A DNA stretch of 34,843 nucleotides from Nesterenkonia sp. F. Lineage in GTDB: Bacteria > Actinomycetota > Actinomycetes > Actinomycetales > Micrococcaceae. Location: assembly GCF_000220985.1 (NCBI RefSeq), contig NZ_AFRW01000078.1:1-34843 (forward strand), in the 5' to 3' direction. Position 1 is the first letter of the stretch, and each line of letters opens with the position of its first letter. A program made the translations under genes and the position numbers. The notes beneath the pieces were generated by a model that was not told the origin of the DNA, searched no databases, and was given only the letters and a program-made list of their open reading frames with translations. Shown piece after piece: positions 1 to 7,324 of the stretch.

Positions 1-47
1 ACGAGATGCCGCCGGGAGCCGCCACTCGATGGGTGGTGGGTGCTCTC

Positions 48-644
48 CTACAGGTGCACGCCCTCGCGGGCCAGCAGCGCGCGCTTGATCCCCACTCCGC
101 CGAAGCCATAGCCGCCGATCGATCCGTCGGCGAGGATCACCCGGTGGCAGGGGACCGCGAAGCCGATCTGGTTGTGCGCGCAGGCGCTCGCCGCCGCGCG
201 GTGAGCCTGCGGGCGCCCGGCCATCCCGGCCAGCTCCCCGTAGGACACCGTCTCGCCGGCCGGGACCTCGCGCAGCGCCGCCCAGACTCGCTGGCGGAAC
301 TCGGGCCCCGGCTGGACGACGGCGAGCCGGTCGAAGGCTGTGAGGTCGCCGGCGGCGTAGGCGGTCACCGCCTCCGCGACGGCGCCGCGGTCGGTGGGCA
401 GCGGATTCATCTCCCGCTCCGCGGTGGACGGATCCAGCCGCTCGAGCATGTCCATCTGCTGCTCGAGCAGCCGGCCGATGGCCGCGACGTCGGGCTCGGT
501 GCCCTGCGGACGGGCCAGGCCGGCGGCGCGGATCGTGTCGTCGTCGGGGGAGTGGACCGCCACGAGCGTCCCCAGATCCTCCAGCGAGGCGGAGGACCAG
601 CGCAGCTCGGGCAGTTCGGGTGCGGCGTCGACGGATGTGCTCAT
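48..644 (-). CDS. ogt: Methylated-DNA--[protein]-cysteine S-methyltransferase
   Basis: Suicidal repair enzyme that moves the alkyl group from O6-alkylguanine (and O4-alkylthymine) in DNA to its own cysteine. The 198-residue protein carries the active-site motif PCHRV (residues about 163-167), followed by the family's GGYGFGG and KRALLAREG. The N-terminal half matches the poorly conserved RNase H-like domain of Ogt/AdaB proteins. Length is slightly above the usual 160-190 residues, with an Asp/Glu-rich N-terminal part. ATG at 644 is preceded by GGAGG six bases upstream, which fixes the start. It follows the TetR gene on the same strand by 64 bases, so the two are probably cotranscribed, although the regulator's clear operators belong to the divergent dehydrogenase. 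Family assignment is secure. Confidence 0.93.
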   Translation of the reverse strand: MSTSVDAAPELPELRWSSASLEDLGTLVAVHSPDDDTIRAAGLARPQGTEPDVAAIGRLLEQQMDMLERLDPSTAEREMNPLPTDRGAVAEAVTAYAAGDLTAFDRLAVVQPGPEFRQRVWAALREVPAGETVSYGELAGMAGRPQAHRAAASACAHNQIGFAVPCHRVILADGSIGGYGFGGVGIKRALLAREGVHL

Positions 645-708
645 CGGGTCCTCCAGGTCGGGATGCGCGGATCGCGGGTGCGCGGTTCGAGGGGCGGGGA
701 ACGGCGGA

Positions 709-1470
709 TCAGGAGATCAGCCGGCGTACGTGGGCGGCCATCAGTTCATGCTCGACCTCGTCGTATCCGGGGCCCAGCAGTCCGGAGCGCAGTGTGTGGA
801 CCATGCCGAGCAGGCCGGTCCAGACGGTGACCGCCCGCAGGGCCGACGACGGTGACACGGCGACTCCCAGCTCCTGGAGTCCTTCGACGAGCCGCGGCGC
901 CGCCGGGTGGTCGGCCGCCTCCTCGACGGTGAACGGCGCGTCGTCGTCGGGCAGCGCGTCGACCAGTCGCACGACGTGGACGGCGACGCGCGTGCCGGGC
1001 AGCAGTGTGTGCTCGCGCGGCGCCCGATAGTCGGTCAGCGGCGTGCCGTGGATGAGCTCCCAGCGTCGCGGTGTGCGGCGCGACCAGTCCAGCATCGCCG
1101 CGGCGAGGACGTCGAGACGATCGCCCTCGCGGACCAGGGCGTCCTCCACGGCGTCGGCGAGGGCGTCGTAGGCGTCGGCGATCAGCAGGGTGAGCAGCTC
1201 GTCCCGGCTGCGGACATAGCGGTACACCGCGCTGGAGACCAGCCCCAGCTCCCTGGCGACGGCGCGCAGCGAGAGGCCCGGCACGCCCTCGGAGTCGAGC
1301 TGACGGTTGGCGATCTCCAGCACGGCGGCCTCGGTGTCCCGCCGGCTCTTCTGGCGCGGTGTCAGACGGGGTTCCTCGGCCTGCTCGGGGGTCGGCGTCG
1401 TGGGGGTCGACGAGTCGGCCGAGCCCGAGGGTGCCGAGGCGGTGCCGGTCGGGCCGCGGGCGGTGCTCAT
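709..1470 (-). CDS. TetR-family transcriptional regulator (C-terminal TetR_C type)
   Basis: One-component repressor, 253 residues from ATG 1470. After a Pro/Ser/Thr-rich tail of about 35 residues comes a TetR helix-turn-helix (LSLRAVARELGLVSSAVYRYVRSRDELL), then a helical ligand domain beginning LIADAYDALADAVEDAL. The frame is open upstream to 1545, but 1470 is preferred because TAGGAT (1483-1478) lies exactly seven bases before that ATG, the leaderless arrangement seen repeatedly in this window. It is divergent from the dehydrogenase at 1643. The space between holds two copies of a near-perfect dyad, the kind of site TetR dimers bind, so it likely represses the dehydrogenase and perhaps itself. 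The ligand cannot be told from sequence. Confidence 0.88.
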   Translation of the reverse strand: MSTARGPTGTASAPSGSADSSTPTTPTPEQAEEPRLTPRQKSRRDTEAAVLEIANRQLDSEGVPGLSLRAVARELGLVSSAVYRYVRSRDELLTLLIADAYDALADAVEDALVREGDRLDVLAAAMLDWSRRTPRRWELIHGTPLTDYRAPREHTLLPGTRVAVHVVRLVDALPDDDAPFTVEEAADHPAAPRLVEGLQELGVAVSPSSALRAVTVWTGLLGMVHTLRSGLLGPGYDEVEHELMAAHVRRLIS

Positions 1471-1477
1471 GGCCGCG

Positions 1478-1483
1478 ATCCTA
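1478..1483 (-). promoter_or_regulatory. -10 box of the TetR gene, leaderless
   Basis: TAGGAT on the minus strand, separated from ATG 1470 by seven bases. This spacing puts the transcription start at or next to the A of ATG. No Shine-Dalgarno sequence is present. Confidence 0.6.
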
Positions 1484-1549
1484 GCAGTCTGCGGAAGCGG
1501 TGCTCGCTGATGCATCGACCAGCTGCCGAAGAGAGCGCCGTTCATGTGC

Positions 1550-1564
1550 GAGAGCAGTGCTCTT
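1550..1564. promoter_or_regulatory. Operator copy 1 for TetR (AGAGCA-N-TGCTCT)
   Basis: The 13-bp dyad AGAGCAGTGCTCT (1551-1563) has six-base arms around one central base. It overlaps the -35 hexamer of the dehydrogenase promoter (TTGCTG, 1563-1568). The centre is 56 bp from that of copy 2. Two such sites between a tetR gene and a divergent target are the usual TetR operator arrangement. Confidence 0.75.
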
Positions 1565-1591
1565 GCTGCGCGGAGGACGACGCCGTAGTAT
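1563..1591 (+). promoter_or_regulatory. Promoter of the SDR-like gene at 1643
   Basis: TTGCTG (1563-1568), a 17-bp spacer and TAGTAT (1586-1591) form a good sigma-70-type promoter. Transcription would start near 1598. The promoter is bracketed by the two operator copies, so bound repressor would block it. Confidence 0.65.
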
Positions 1592-1605
1592 CTCGTCCAT
1601 CAAGA

Positions 1606-1620
1606 GAGAGCACTGCTCTC
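1606..1620. promoter_or_regulatory. Operator copy 2 for TetR (GAGAGCA-N-TGCTCTC)
   Basis: GAGAGCACTGCTCTC is a perfect dyad with seven-base arms around one base. It lies just downstream of the predicted transcription start of the dehydrogenase gene and shares AGAGCA-N-TGCTCT with the copy at 1550. Confidence 0.78.
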
Positions 1621-1642
1621 GGACTTCACGGAAGGAGCGCAG

Positions 1643-2653
1643 ATGCGTGCAGCATCGGTGATCGGCCATGGACAGATCGGCGCGCGACTCGTGCGGGATC
1701 TGCTCGCCGCGGGCGTGCAGACGACGGTGATGACGCGGTCCCCGGCAGATGTGCCGGACGCGGCCCGTCACGTGATCGGCGACGCCGGCCGTCACGAGGA
1801 CGTCGCCGCGGCCGCGGCGGGTGCGGAGGTCATCTTCGCCTGCTTCCACGCGCCGTACGACGCCCGCCGCTGGGCCGCGCAGCTCCCCGGGCTGGAGCGC
1901 ACAGTCCTCGACGTCGCCGCCGAGCGCGGGGCGACCGTGGTCCTCCCGGAATCGACCTACGGCTTCGCCGGCGTCCTCGCCGTCGAGGGCGTGCTGCGCG
2001 ACGACGCCGCACCGGCGCCGGTCGAGGCCAAGGGGCGCGTGCGGCAGGAGCTGCTCGCCGCGCGGGAGGCCCATCCCGCCCGGGCGGTCAGCGTGCTCGC
2101 CGGCGATCTCATCGGCGTCGACGCCGTCGCGGCCACCAGCGTGGTGCGGATGATGATCACCGATCCCGTCGCCGCCGGGCGCCGTGCGATGGTCCCGGCC
2201 GATCCGGACGTCGCCCACGCGCTCACCGACATCGGAGACCTCGCCGCGGCGATGCGCCGAGCCGGCGAGCGGCCCGACGACGTCCTCGGCGGAGGCTCGC
2301 ACCGACTGCTCATCGCGCCGTCGCAGGCCCCGACGCTGCGCGAGGTGCTCGTCCGGGCCGAGTGGGTCGCCGGCGGGCGTCGGCGGCGGCCGCTGATGCT
2401 GCCGCATGCGGCGCTGGCCGCCGCAGGTCTGTTCAGCCGCACGATCCTGGAGGTGGCGCGGCTGAAGCCGCTCTGGCGCCGACCGGGCGCACTGATGACC
2501 AGCACCGAGCTCCTCGACGCCGTGCCGACGACGTCCTGGACGGACAGCGTGGCAGCGATGGTCCGTGACGGACGTCCCGCGGCCGGGAGCCCTGCGGCAG
2601 GAGCGTCCGACGGAGCCGGCGAGGGGCCGGCTCAGGCGTCGCGCGCGTCCTGA
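1643..2653 (+). CDS. NAD(P)-binding Rossmann-fold protein, extended SDR/epimerase-like
   Basis: 336-residue cytosolic protein with an N-terminal nucleotide-binding motif of the GxGxxG kind (GHGQIG, residues 8-13) following a hydrophobic beta strand. It resembles NAD-dependent epimerase/dehydratase or NmrA-like proteins that sense or reduce small molecules. No classical YxxxK pair is clear (PESTYGFAG at about 100-107 is followed by a distant K130), so the reaction is not assignable. The last 25 residues are low-complexity Ala/Gly/Ser. The start at 1643 has GGAAGGAG nine bases upstream. The gene is divergent from the TetR regulator and flanked by its operators, suggesting inducible expression. 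The 3' end overlaps the convergent septum-like gene by 22 bp. Confidence 0.78.
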   Translation: MRAASVIGHGQIGARLVRDLLAAGVQTTVMTRSPADVPDAARHVIGDAGRHEDVAAAAAGAEVIFACFHAPYDARRWAAQLPGLERTVLDVAAERGATVVLPESTYGFAGVLAVEGVLRDDAAPAPVEAKGRVRQELLAAREAHPARAVSVLAGDLIGVDAVAATSVVRMMITDPVAAGRRAMVPADPDVAHALTDIGDLAAAMRRAGERPDDVLGGGSHRLLIAPSQAPTLREVLVRAEWVAGGRRRRPLMLPHAALAAAGLFSRTILEVARLKPLWRRPGALMTSTELLDAVPTTSWTDSVAAMVRDGRPAAGSPAAGASDGAGEGPAQASRAS

Positions 2654-3276
2654 CCGTCGGTCAGCGCCGCCGAGGAGGACTCCTCCGGGTCGGCGACGTA
2701 GCCGCCGATCAGCGGCCCGCCGTCCGCGCGCTGCAGCAGGCAGTTCACCCGCCGATCCTGCTCGCGGCGCCACGTGGTGTCGGTCGGGTGCGAGACGCGC
2801 AGCTGCAGCTCAGCCTCGGACTGGTCGACAGCGGTCTGGTCGAGCAGCCCCTCGCGGCCGCAGATCTCCCGGGCGCGCGAGGCGACGGTCTCGTCTCCGG
2901 GCCAGGCGCTGTCGTCCATCTCCTCCCAGTGGACCACCTGCACATCATGCTCATGGTCGCAGGTGATCACTGTGGCCGGCCCATGTTCGTCCGACGGGTC
3001 GAAGTCGGTCAGGCAGTCGCCGGCCAGCCAGCGATCCGGAGCGGCGTCGCGCAGCACGATGCCGTCGATCCCAGGCTGCTGGACGCGCTCGCCCGAGGCG
3101 GCGGGCTCGGGCTCCGGCTCGCGGCCCAGGAGCCACCACAGCAACGCGGCGACGGCGATCACGACCGCCGTCGCCGCGGCGAGGAAGGGCAGCGCCGGCG
3201 GGCGGCGCGGCGCATTCCCGGTCGGTTCGGGCTCGGTCGGTTCGGGCTCGGAGGGGCGGCTGTTCGTCTCGCTCAC
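2632..3276 (-). CDS. Membrane-anchored septum-formation-domain-like protein
   Basis: 214 residues from GTG 3276, chosen over the longer open frame (to 3495) because AGGAG precedes it and the residues upstream are Arg/Pro-rich noise. Order: acidic Pro/Glu tail repeated as EPEPTEPEPT (residues 9-18), one transmembrane helix (about 29-50), an acidic EPEPEP linker, then an extracellular domain with WLAGDCL, a second Cys (TCDHEHDVQVV), a third (REICGREG) and a fourth (VNCLL). GDC plus Cys-x-His-x-H-x-VV resembles the Septum_form (PF13845) type domain found in actinobacterial membrane proteins. Cysteines probably pair outside the cell. True function is unknown. The name reflects the domain family only. 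Confidence 0.65.
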   Translation of the reverse strand: MSETNSRPSEPEPTEPEPTGNAPRRPPALPFLAAATAVVIAVAALLWWLLGREPEPEPAASGERVQQPGIDGIVLRDAAPDRWLAGDCLTDFDPSDEHGPATVITCDHEHDVQVVHWEEMDDSAWPGDETVASRAREICGREGLLDQTAVDQSEAELQLRVSHPTDTTWRREQDRRVNCLLQRADGGPLIGGYVADPEESSSAALTDGQDARDA

Positions 3277-3651
3277 CGGAGGCTCCTGGCTGTCGGCTGG
3301 GCGTGGAGCGCCCCGCGGGCCGGGGCGCCGTCCGGGCGCTCGACCCGGCCGCGTCGGCACGCCCGCCGGCCGCGCTTCGGCCGGGGCGTGACTTCCCTCG
3401 CACCCGTCGGTGTCGGGGCGGCCTCGGACGGGCGGTCCGCGAGGGGTCCGCGACCGTGACGGCGGGGGTCGGCGCCGTGTCGTCCCGCGTGCCACGGGCG
3501 CGCGCGGCGGCGCCGTCGCGTCTCGCTCGGCGACGGACGTTCCGCAGACATGTTAACCTGGGAAGCACGAATCAGGAGATCGTAGAGTTACTCCCGCGGT
3601 GATTCCTGCCCGACATCGCGAGGACCAGAGACGACAGAGGGGGTCTCGCTC
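3277..3651. other. Intergenic region between septum-like gene and DUF3073
   Basis: 375 bases without a credible gene. The open frames here are Arg/Pro/Ala-rich and lack ribosome sites. Contents seen: a GC hairpin with arms 3308-3315 and 3321-3328 in the leader of the septum-like gene, and TAACCT (3554-3559) as a possible -10 box for DUF3073, implying an RNA leader of roughly 85 bases. No -35 consensus was found. Confidence 0.5.
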
Positions 3652-3846
3652 ATGGGGCGCGGCCGTCAGAAGGCGAAAGCAACCAAGCAGGCGCGGGAGA
3701 TCAAGTACTACACCCCGAACACTGATCTGTCCGCTCTCGAGAGGGAGCTGGCGCAGAAGCGGGGCGATCTGCCTGCCGAGGACACCACCTCCTCCGAGGA
3801 CGATCCGTACGACGTCGACGAGCTCTCCGAGCGCTACGGCCGCTGA
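3652..3846 (+). CDS. DUF3073 family small protein
   Basis: 64 residues beginning MGRGRQKAKATKQAREIKYY, the signature of DUF3073, a short protein conserved across Actinobacteria with no known function. The first third is strongly basic (nucleic-acid-binding-like) and the remainder is acidic (SSEDDPYDVDELSERYGR). The start has AGAGGGGG upstream. In relatives DUF3073 is usually next to purM/purF. Here it is about 8 kb away from them, with the intervening genes apparently inserted. A strong intrinsic terminator follows at 3898. Confidence 0.92.
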   Translation: MGRGRQKAKATKQAREIKYYTPNTDLSALERELAQKRGDLPAEDTTSSEDDPYDVDELSERYGR

Positions 3847-3897
3847 CCGGAGCGCTCGCGCCGAGCCGCCGAGGGCGCGGCGCGCACCCTGTCCGTT

Positions 3898-3928
3898 CGA
3901 CCCGACGATGACCGTCGGGTCGTTCTCT
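3898..3928 (+). terminator. Intrinsic terminator after DUF3073
   Basis: Perfect 10-bp stem CGACCCGACG / CGTCGGGTCG (3898-3907 and 3913-3922) with a 5-base loop, followed by TTCTCT. It separates DUF3073 from the sirtuin gene. Confidence 0.82.
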
Positions 3929-3951
3929 GCTGTGCCGGGAGGTCATGCCGC

Positions 3952-4896
3952 GTGGAGGAGCTGACGTCGGAGCCGTTCTCGGCCCCCGTGGCCGATGCGC
4001 ACCGGGCCGCGCTGCGCTCCATCGCCCGCGTCGTCGACGAGACCGCCGAGCCGCAGGAGCCGGACGTCGCCCGGGACGGGATCCTCGAGCTGCTGCGCGG
4101 CGGGGAGGTGCTGTGCGTGACCGGCGCCGGAGTCTCCACCGACTCCGGCATCCCGGACTATCGCGGCCCGAACGGCTCGCTGCGCCGGCACCGGCCGATG
4201 ACCTACCAGGAGTTCCGGCACGACGACGCCGCCCGGCGGCGCTATTGGGCCCGCAGCTTCGTCGGCTGGCGGCATATGAGCGCAGCGGCCCCGAACGCCG
4301 CGCACCATCTGCTGGCCGACTGGCAGCGACGCGGGCATCTGGGCGGGCTGGTCACGCAGAACGTCGACGGGCTGCATGTCGCCGCCGGCGCGGATCCGGT
4401 CATCCCGCTGCACGGCGATCTGGACACTGTGCTCTGCCTGCGCTGCGACAACCGCGAGCACCGTGCGAGCCTGGACCGCCGGCTGGAGGAGGCCAACCCC
4501 GGCTTCGCCGAGGCGGCCGCCGTCGCCGCGGAGAACGTGAACCCTGACGGTGACGTCGAGCTGGACGAGTCCTGGGTCGCCCGCTTCCACATGGTCGGCT
4601 GCCTGGTCTGCGGCTCGACGCACCTGAAGCCCGATGTCGTCTACTTCGGCGAGAGCGTGCCCGCCGAGCGGAAGGCCGCCGTCGACGCGATGGTCGCCGA
4701 CGCCCGCGCGCTGCTGGTGGTGGGCTCCTCGATGGCGGTGATGAGCGGCTTCCGCATCGCGCTGCAGATGCATCGGGCCGGCCGGCCGATCGGCATCATC
4801 AACGGCGGGCCCTCGCGCGCCGACGCCAAGGCGCAGCTCCGCTGGCGCACGCGCATCACTCCGGCGCTGCAGGAGCTCGACGCCGCGCTGCGCTGA
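3952..4896 (+). CDS. NAD-dependent protein deacylase, Sir2 family
   Basis: Sirtuin that removes acyl groups from protein lysines using NAD+, giving nicotinamide and O-acyl-ADP-ribose. 314 residues. NAD motif GAGVSTDSGIPDYRG at 58-72; TQNVDGLH at 135-142; catalytic His154 in LHGD; zinc cysteines C162, C165, C217 and C220; LKPDVVYFGE and VVGSSM later. All key residues are present. An extra 45 N-terminal residues precede the core, and the insert between the zinc pairs is long, as in the class II-like actinobacterial sirtuins. GTG at 3952 with GGGAGG nine bases upstream is the start. The ATG at 3945 is in another frame. It is free-standing on the plus strand after a terminator. Confidence 0.93.
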   Translation: MEELTSEPFSAPVADAHRAALRSIARVVDETAEPQEPDVARDGILELLRGGEVLCVTGAGVSTDSGIPDYRGPNGSLRRHRPMTYQEFRHDDAARRRYWARSFVGWRHMSAAAPNAAHHLLADWQRRGHLGGLVTQNVDGLHVAAGADPVIPLHGDLDTVLCLRCDNREHRASLDRRLEEANPGFAEAAAVAAENVNPDGDVELDESWVARFHMVGCLVCGSTHLKPDVVYFGESVPAERKAAVDAMVADARALLVVGSSMAVMSGFRIALQMHRAGRPIGIINGGPSRADAKAQLRWRTRITPALQELDAALR

Positions 4897-4905
4897 GCGG
4901 ACGGC

Positions 4906-5559
4906 TCAGGATCCGCCGGTCGACCCCGTGTCCTGCGCCGGGTCCGAACCGGCGGAGGCGGTGCCCAGCTGCACGATGGCCTCCACGAGCCGGGAGCGCT
5001 GCCCCTCGCTGAACGTCCCCGGCGTCAGCGCCTCGTAGAACCACAGGCCGTCGGCCGCCAGCCGCGCCAGGAAGGGCAGCAGCTCCGGGTCGACGCCCAT
5101 GCCGCTACGCGTCGCGCCGGCGTCGCCTCCCGCGCCGTCGGAGCCGCCGGCCCTCTCCGTCTCGTGGTCCTCGTCCCCGGGCGCCGGGGGCGCCCAGAGC
5201 TCGGGGACCCGATCCCAGGCGGCCTGGGCCTCGGGGTCCTGGGCGGACTCCAGCATGAGCAGCAGTTCGGCGCGGTCCGGGTTCTGCGAGGCACGGATAT
5301 AGGCCTCCAGCCGCTGCGCGTCGGTCAGCTCGGCCAGCGGGGCGCCGGCCTCGCGCTCCATGCAGGCCTCCCACTGCCCGGCCACATGCTCGTGCAGCGC
5401 CAGCAGCAGGTCCTCGCGGGTGGGGAAGTGGTAGAGCAGCCCGCCCTTGGTCAGCCCGGACTCGGTGGCCGCCGACTCGAAGGTCAGCGCGGTCACGCCG
5501 TCGCGCTGGACGATGCGCGTGGCCGCCTCCAGGATCTCGGTGCGCTTGGACTGTCGGAT
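4906..5559 (-). CDS. TetR-family regulator lacking a normal start codon (ATC start or frameshift)
   Basis: Second TetR repressor, about 217 residues. The helix-turn-helix is intact (ALTFESAATESGLTKGGLLYHFPTREDLLLALHEH), and a proper first helix, RQSKRTEILEAATRIVQRDG, precedes it in frame. The first ordinary start in this frame is GTG 5496, which would delete that helix. An in-frame TGA lies at 5568-5566. Between them ATC at 5559 follows a perfect GAGGTGA by six bases, so ATC initiation is possible. Alternatively one extra C in GACC means GTG 5569 is the true start (VTDIRQSK...). It lies downstream of the exporter on the same strand with a 112-base gap, and probably represses it through the dyad at 7210. 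Confidence 0.72.
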   Translation of the reverse strand: MRQSKRTEILEAATRIVQRDGVTALTFESAATESGLTKGGLLYHFPTREDLLLALHEHVAGQWEACMEREAGAPLAELTDAQRLEAYIRASQNPDRAELLLMLESAQDPEAQAAWDRVPELWAPPAPGDEDHETERAGGSDGAGGDAGATRSGMGVDPELLPFLARLAADGLWFYEALTPGTFSEGQRSRLVEAIVQLGTASAGSDPAQDTGSTGGS

Positions 5560-5671
5560 GGTCGGTCACCTCGGGGTTCTCGGGCAGGAACGGGGCCCGC
5601 GGGCGGGGCGGGCTGCGTTCCAGGGTATGCCGAGGGACGCTCGGCCGCCGAACACGACCGCCGCCTCAGCT

Positions 5672-7204
5672 TCAGTGGTCGCCGGGATGCGCCTGCGAGG
5701 CGGTGCCCGGCCGGTAGCGGCGGAGCAGCCAGCAGGTCGTCGTCGCCCCGACGACCATGGCGACGGCGACGGCGACCACCACGGCGAGGAAGGCGGCGTC
5801 CATGGCCGCGGCCGCGGCGTCGACGACCTCCGGCACGGGGGAGCTCAGCGCCTCGGTCGGGCTCATCGTCGTCAGGCCGGACGCTCCGTCGGGGACCTCC
5901 AGGGCGCGCAGATACGTGAAGTTCAGCACACTGCCCAGCACGGCGACGGCGACGAGCCCGCCGAACTCGTAGGAGACCTCCTCGATGGAGGCCGCCATCC
6001 CGGCCCGATGCCGCGGCACGTTGCCGACGATCGCCGTCGAGGCCACCGAGATCGCCGCGCCGAGGCCCAGCCCCAGGATCAGCAGTCCGGCGAGCAGCAG
6101 GGTCAGCTGGTCGGCCACGGCGGCGGCGACGACGATCCCGGCACCGAGCGCGGCCACCGTCAGGCCGCCGCCGATGAGCACCAGGAGGCCGAGTCGGTGC
6201 AGCACCGCTCCGCCGGCGAGCGCGACGGGCAGCGCCCCCAGCGAGAGCACCGCGACCACGAGCCCGGCCTGCAGCGGGGTGAAGCCCTCGACCAGCTGGT
6301 AGCGCTGGGTGATCGCGAACTGCAGCCCCATGATCGCGAAGATGCTCGCCCCCGCGGAGACCACCCCGGCGCTGAAGGCCCGATTGGTGAAGATGGTGAA
6401 GTCGATCAGCGGGTCGAGGAGCCGCCGCTGGCGCCGGACGAAGGCGCTGAGCGCGACGACGGCGACGACGGCCGCCGCCCCGGCGGTGGTCCAGTGCGGC
6501 GGGGCCGACGCCAGCGACTTGATGGCCAGCACCGCACCGCCCAGGCCCAGCAGCGCCTGGGCCGAGGAGATGCCGTCCCAGCGGCGGGAGGGGTCGGTGA
6601 TGTTGGGCGGGCCGAGGGCGATGATCGCCGCGGAGGCGGCGACGGCGACGGGCACGTTGACCAGGAAGACCGAGCCCCACCAGAAGTGCTCGAGGAGCAG
6701 GCCGCCGACCACGGGACCGGCGGCCAGGCCGGCGACGGAGATCCCGGCCCAGATGGAGATGGCCAGCGTGCGCTCGCGCTCGTCGGAGAAGGTCACCCGG
6801 ATCAGCGCCAGGGTGGCCGGCAGCATCGCCGCCGCACCGACGGCGAGCAGGCCCCGGGCGCCGATGAGGATCTCCGGGGACGGGGAGAACGCGGCGGTGA
6901 GCGAGGCCAGCGCGAAGAGCCCCAGGCCGTGCTGGAAGAGCCGCTTGTAGCCGATCCGGTCGCCCAGGCCGCCGGCTCCCGGCAGCAGGCCGGCGATCAC
7001 CAGCGGGTAGGCGTTGATGATCCACAGCGACTGGGCCGACGTCGCGCCGAGCCGCTCGGTGAGCACCGGCAGGGCGGTGTAGAGGATCGAGTTGTCCAGC
7101 GTGATGAGCGCCAGCGCCGCGGAGACGATCACCAGCACGCTCCATCGGCGCCACCGCGGCATGGCGGTCCGAGGCACCAGGGGGAGAGGAGAGGTCATCG
7201 TCAT
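5672..7204 (-). CDS. MFS multidrug exporter, DHA2 family (QacA/SmvA type)
   Basis: Proton-coupled drug/H+ antiporter, 510 residues, predicted 14 transmembrane helices. Visible family motifs: LDNSILYTALPVL in helix 1 (motif D1), GGLGDRIGYKRLF after helix 2 (motif A), ARGLLAVGAAAMLPATLALIR in helix 4 and GPVVGGLLLEHFWWGSVFLVNVP in helix 5-6 (motif C region). The stretch AAMLPATLALIRVTF / LLLEHFWWGSVFLVN is very like SmvA, which exports quaternary ammonium compounds and methyl viologen. ATG 7204 has no Shine-Dalgarno site. TACAGT lies seven bases before it, so the mRNA is probably leaderless. A 28-bp dyad covers this promoter. The TetR gene follows and likely controls it. Confidence 0.9.
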   Translation of the reverse strand: MTMTSPLPLVPRTAMPRWRRWSVLVIVSAALALITLDNSILYTALPVLTERLGATSAQSLWIINAYPLVIAGLLPGAGGLGDRIGYKRLFQHGLGLFALASLTAAFSPSPEILIGARGLLAVGAAAMLPATLALIRVTFSDERERTLAISIWAGISVAGLAAGPVVGGLLLEHFWWGSVFLVNVPVAVAASAAIIALGPPNITDPSRRWDGISSAQALLGLGGAVLAIKSLASAPPHWTTAGAAAVVAVVALSAFVRRQRRLLDPLIDFTIFTNRAFSAGVVSAGASIFAIMGLQFAITQRYQLVEGFTPLQAGLVVAVLSLGALPVALAGGAVLHRLGLLVLIGGGLTVAALGAGIVVAAAVADQLTLLLAGLLILGLGLGAAISVASTAIVGNVPRHRAGMAASIEEVSYEFGGLVAVAVLGSVLNFTYLRALEVPDGASGLTTMSPTEALSSPVPEVVDAAAAAMDAAFLAVVVAVAVAMVVGATTTCWLLRRYRPGTASQAHPGDH

Positions 7205-7209
7205 GGCCC

Positions 7210-7237
7210 AAACTGTACCGTACGTATGGTCAAGTTT
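7210..7237. promoter_or_regulatory. 28-bp TetR-type operator over the exporter promoter
   Basis: Imperfect inverted repeat, 22 of 28 positions symmetric: AAACT-N2-ACC-N-TACGTA-N-GGT-N2-AGTTT. It contains the exporter's -10 box TACAGT (minus strand 7217-7212), seven bases before ATG 7204. A repressor bound here would occlude RNA polymerase directly. The likely binder is the TetR protein encoded downstream of the exporter. Confidence 0.75.
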
Positions 7238-7311
7238 GCCAGAGTGGGGAGAGGAGGATCACAGCCTCGGCGGCACCGGTGCCGACGCCGGGCGCCGGGG
7301 TGCGGTGTTGA

Positions 7312-7317
7312 TAGTCT
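7312..7317 (+). promoter_or_regulatory. -10 box of the ATP-grasp gene, leaderless
   Basis: TAGTCT seven bases before ATG 7325, without a Shine-Dalgarno sequence. It fixes the start codon and indicates a leaderless transcript. No -35 consensus is visible. Confidence 0.58.
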
Positions 7318-7324
7318 TCCTGCC

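Noticed and set aside
1471-1545. Upstream extension of the first TetR protein
   Set aside because: Would erase the leaderless promoter and adds residues unlike TetR N-termini.
3945-4547. Plus-strand open frame starting with ATG 3945
   Set aside because: It is a shadow of the sirtuin gene in a different frame, with Arg/Ala-rich composition.
5447-7324. Long plus-strand open frame running into the ATP-grasp gene
   Set aside because: It is antisense to the exporter, low in normal residue diversity (Gly/Asp/Arg/Gln-rich), and a leaderless promoter at 7312 marks the real start at 7325.
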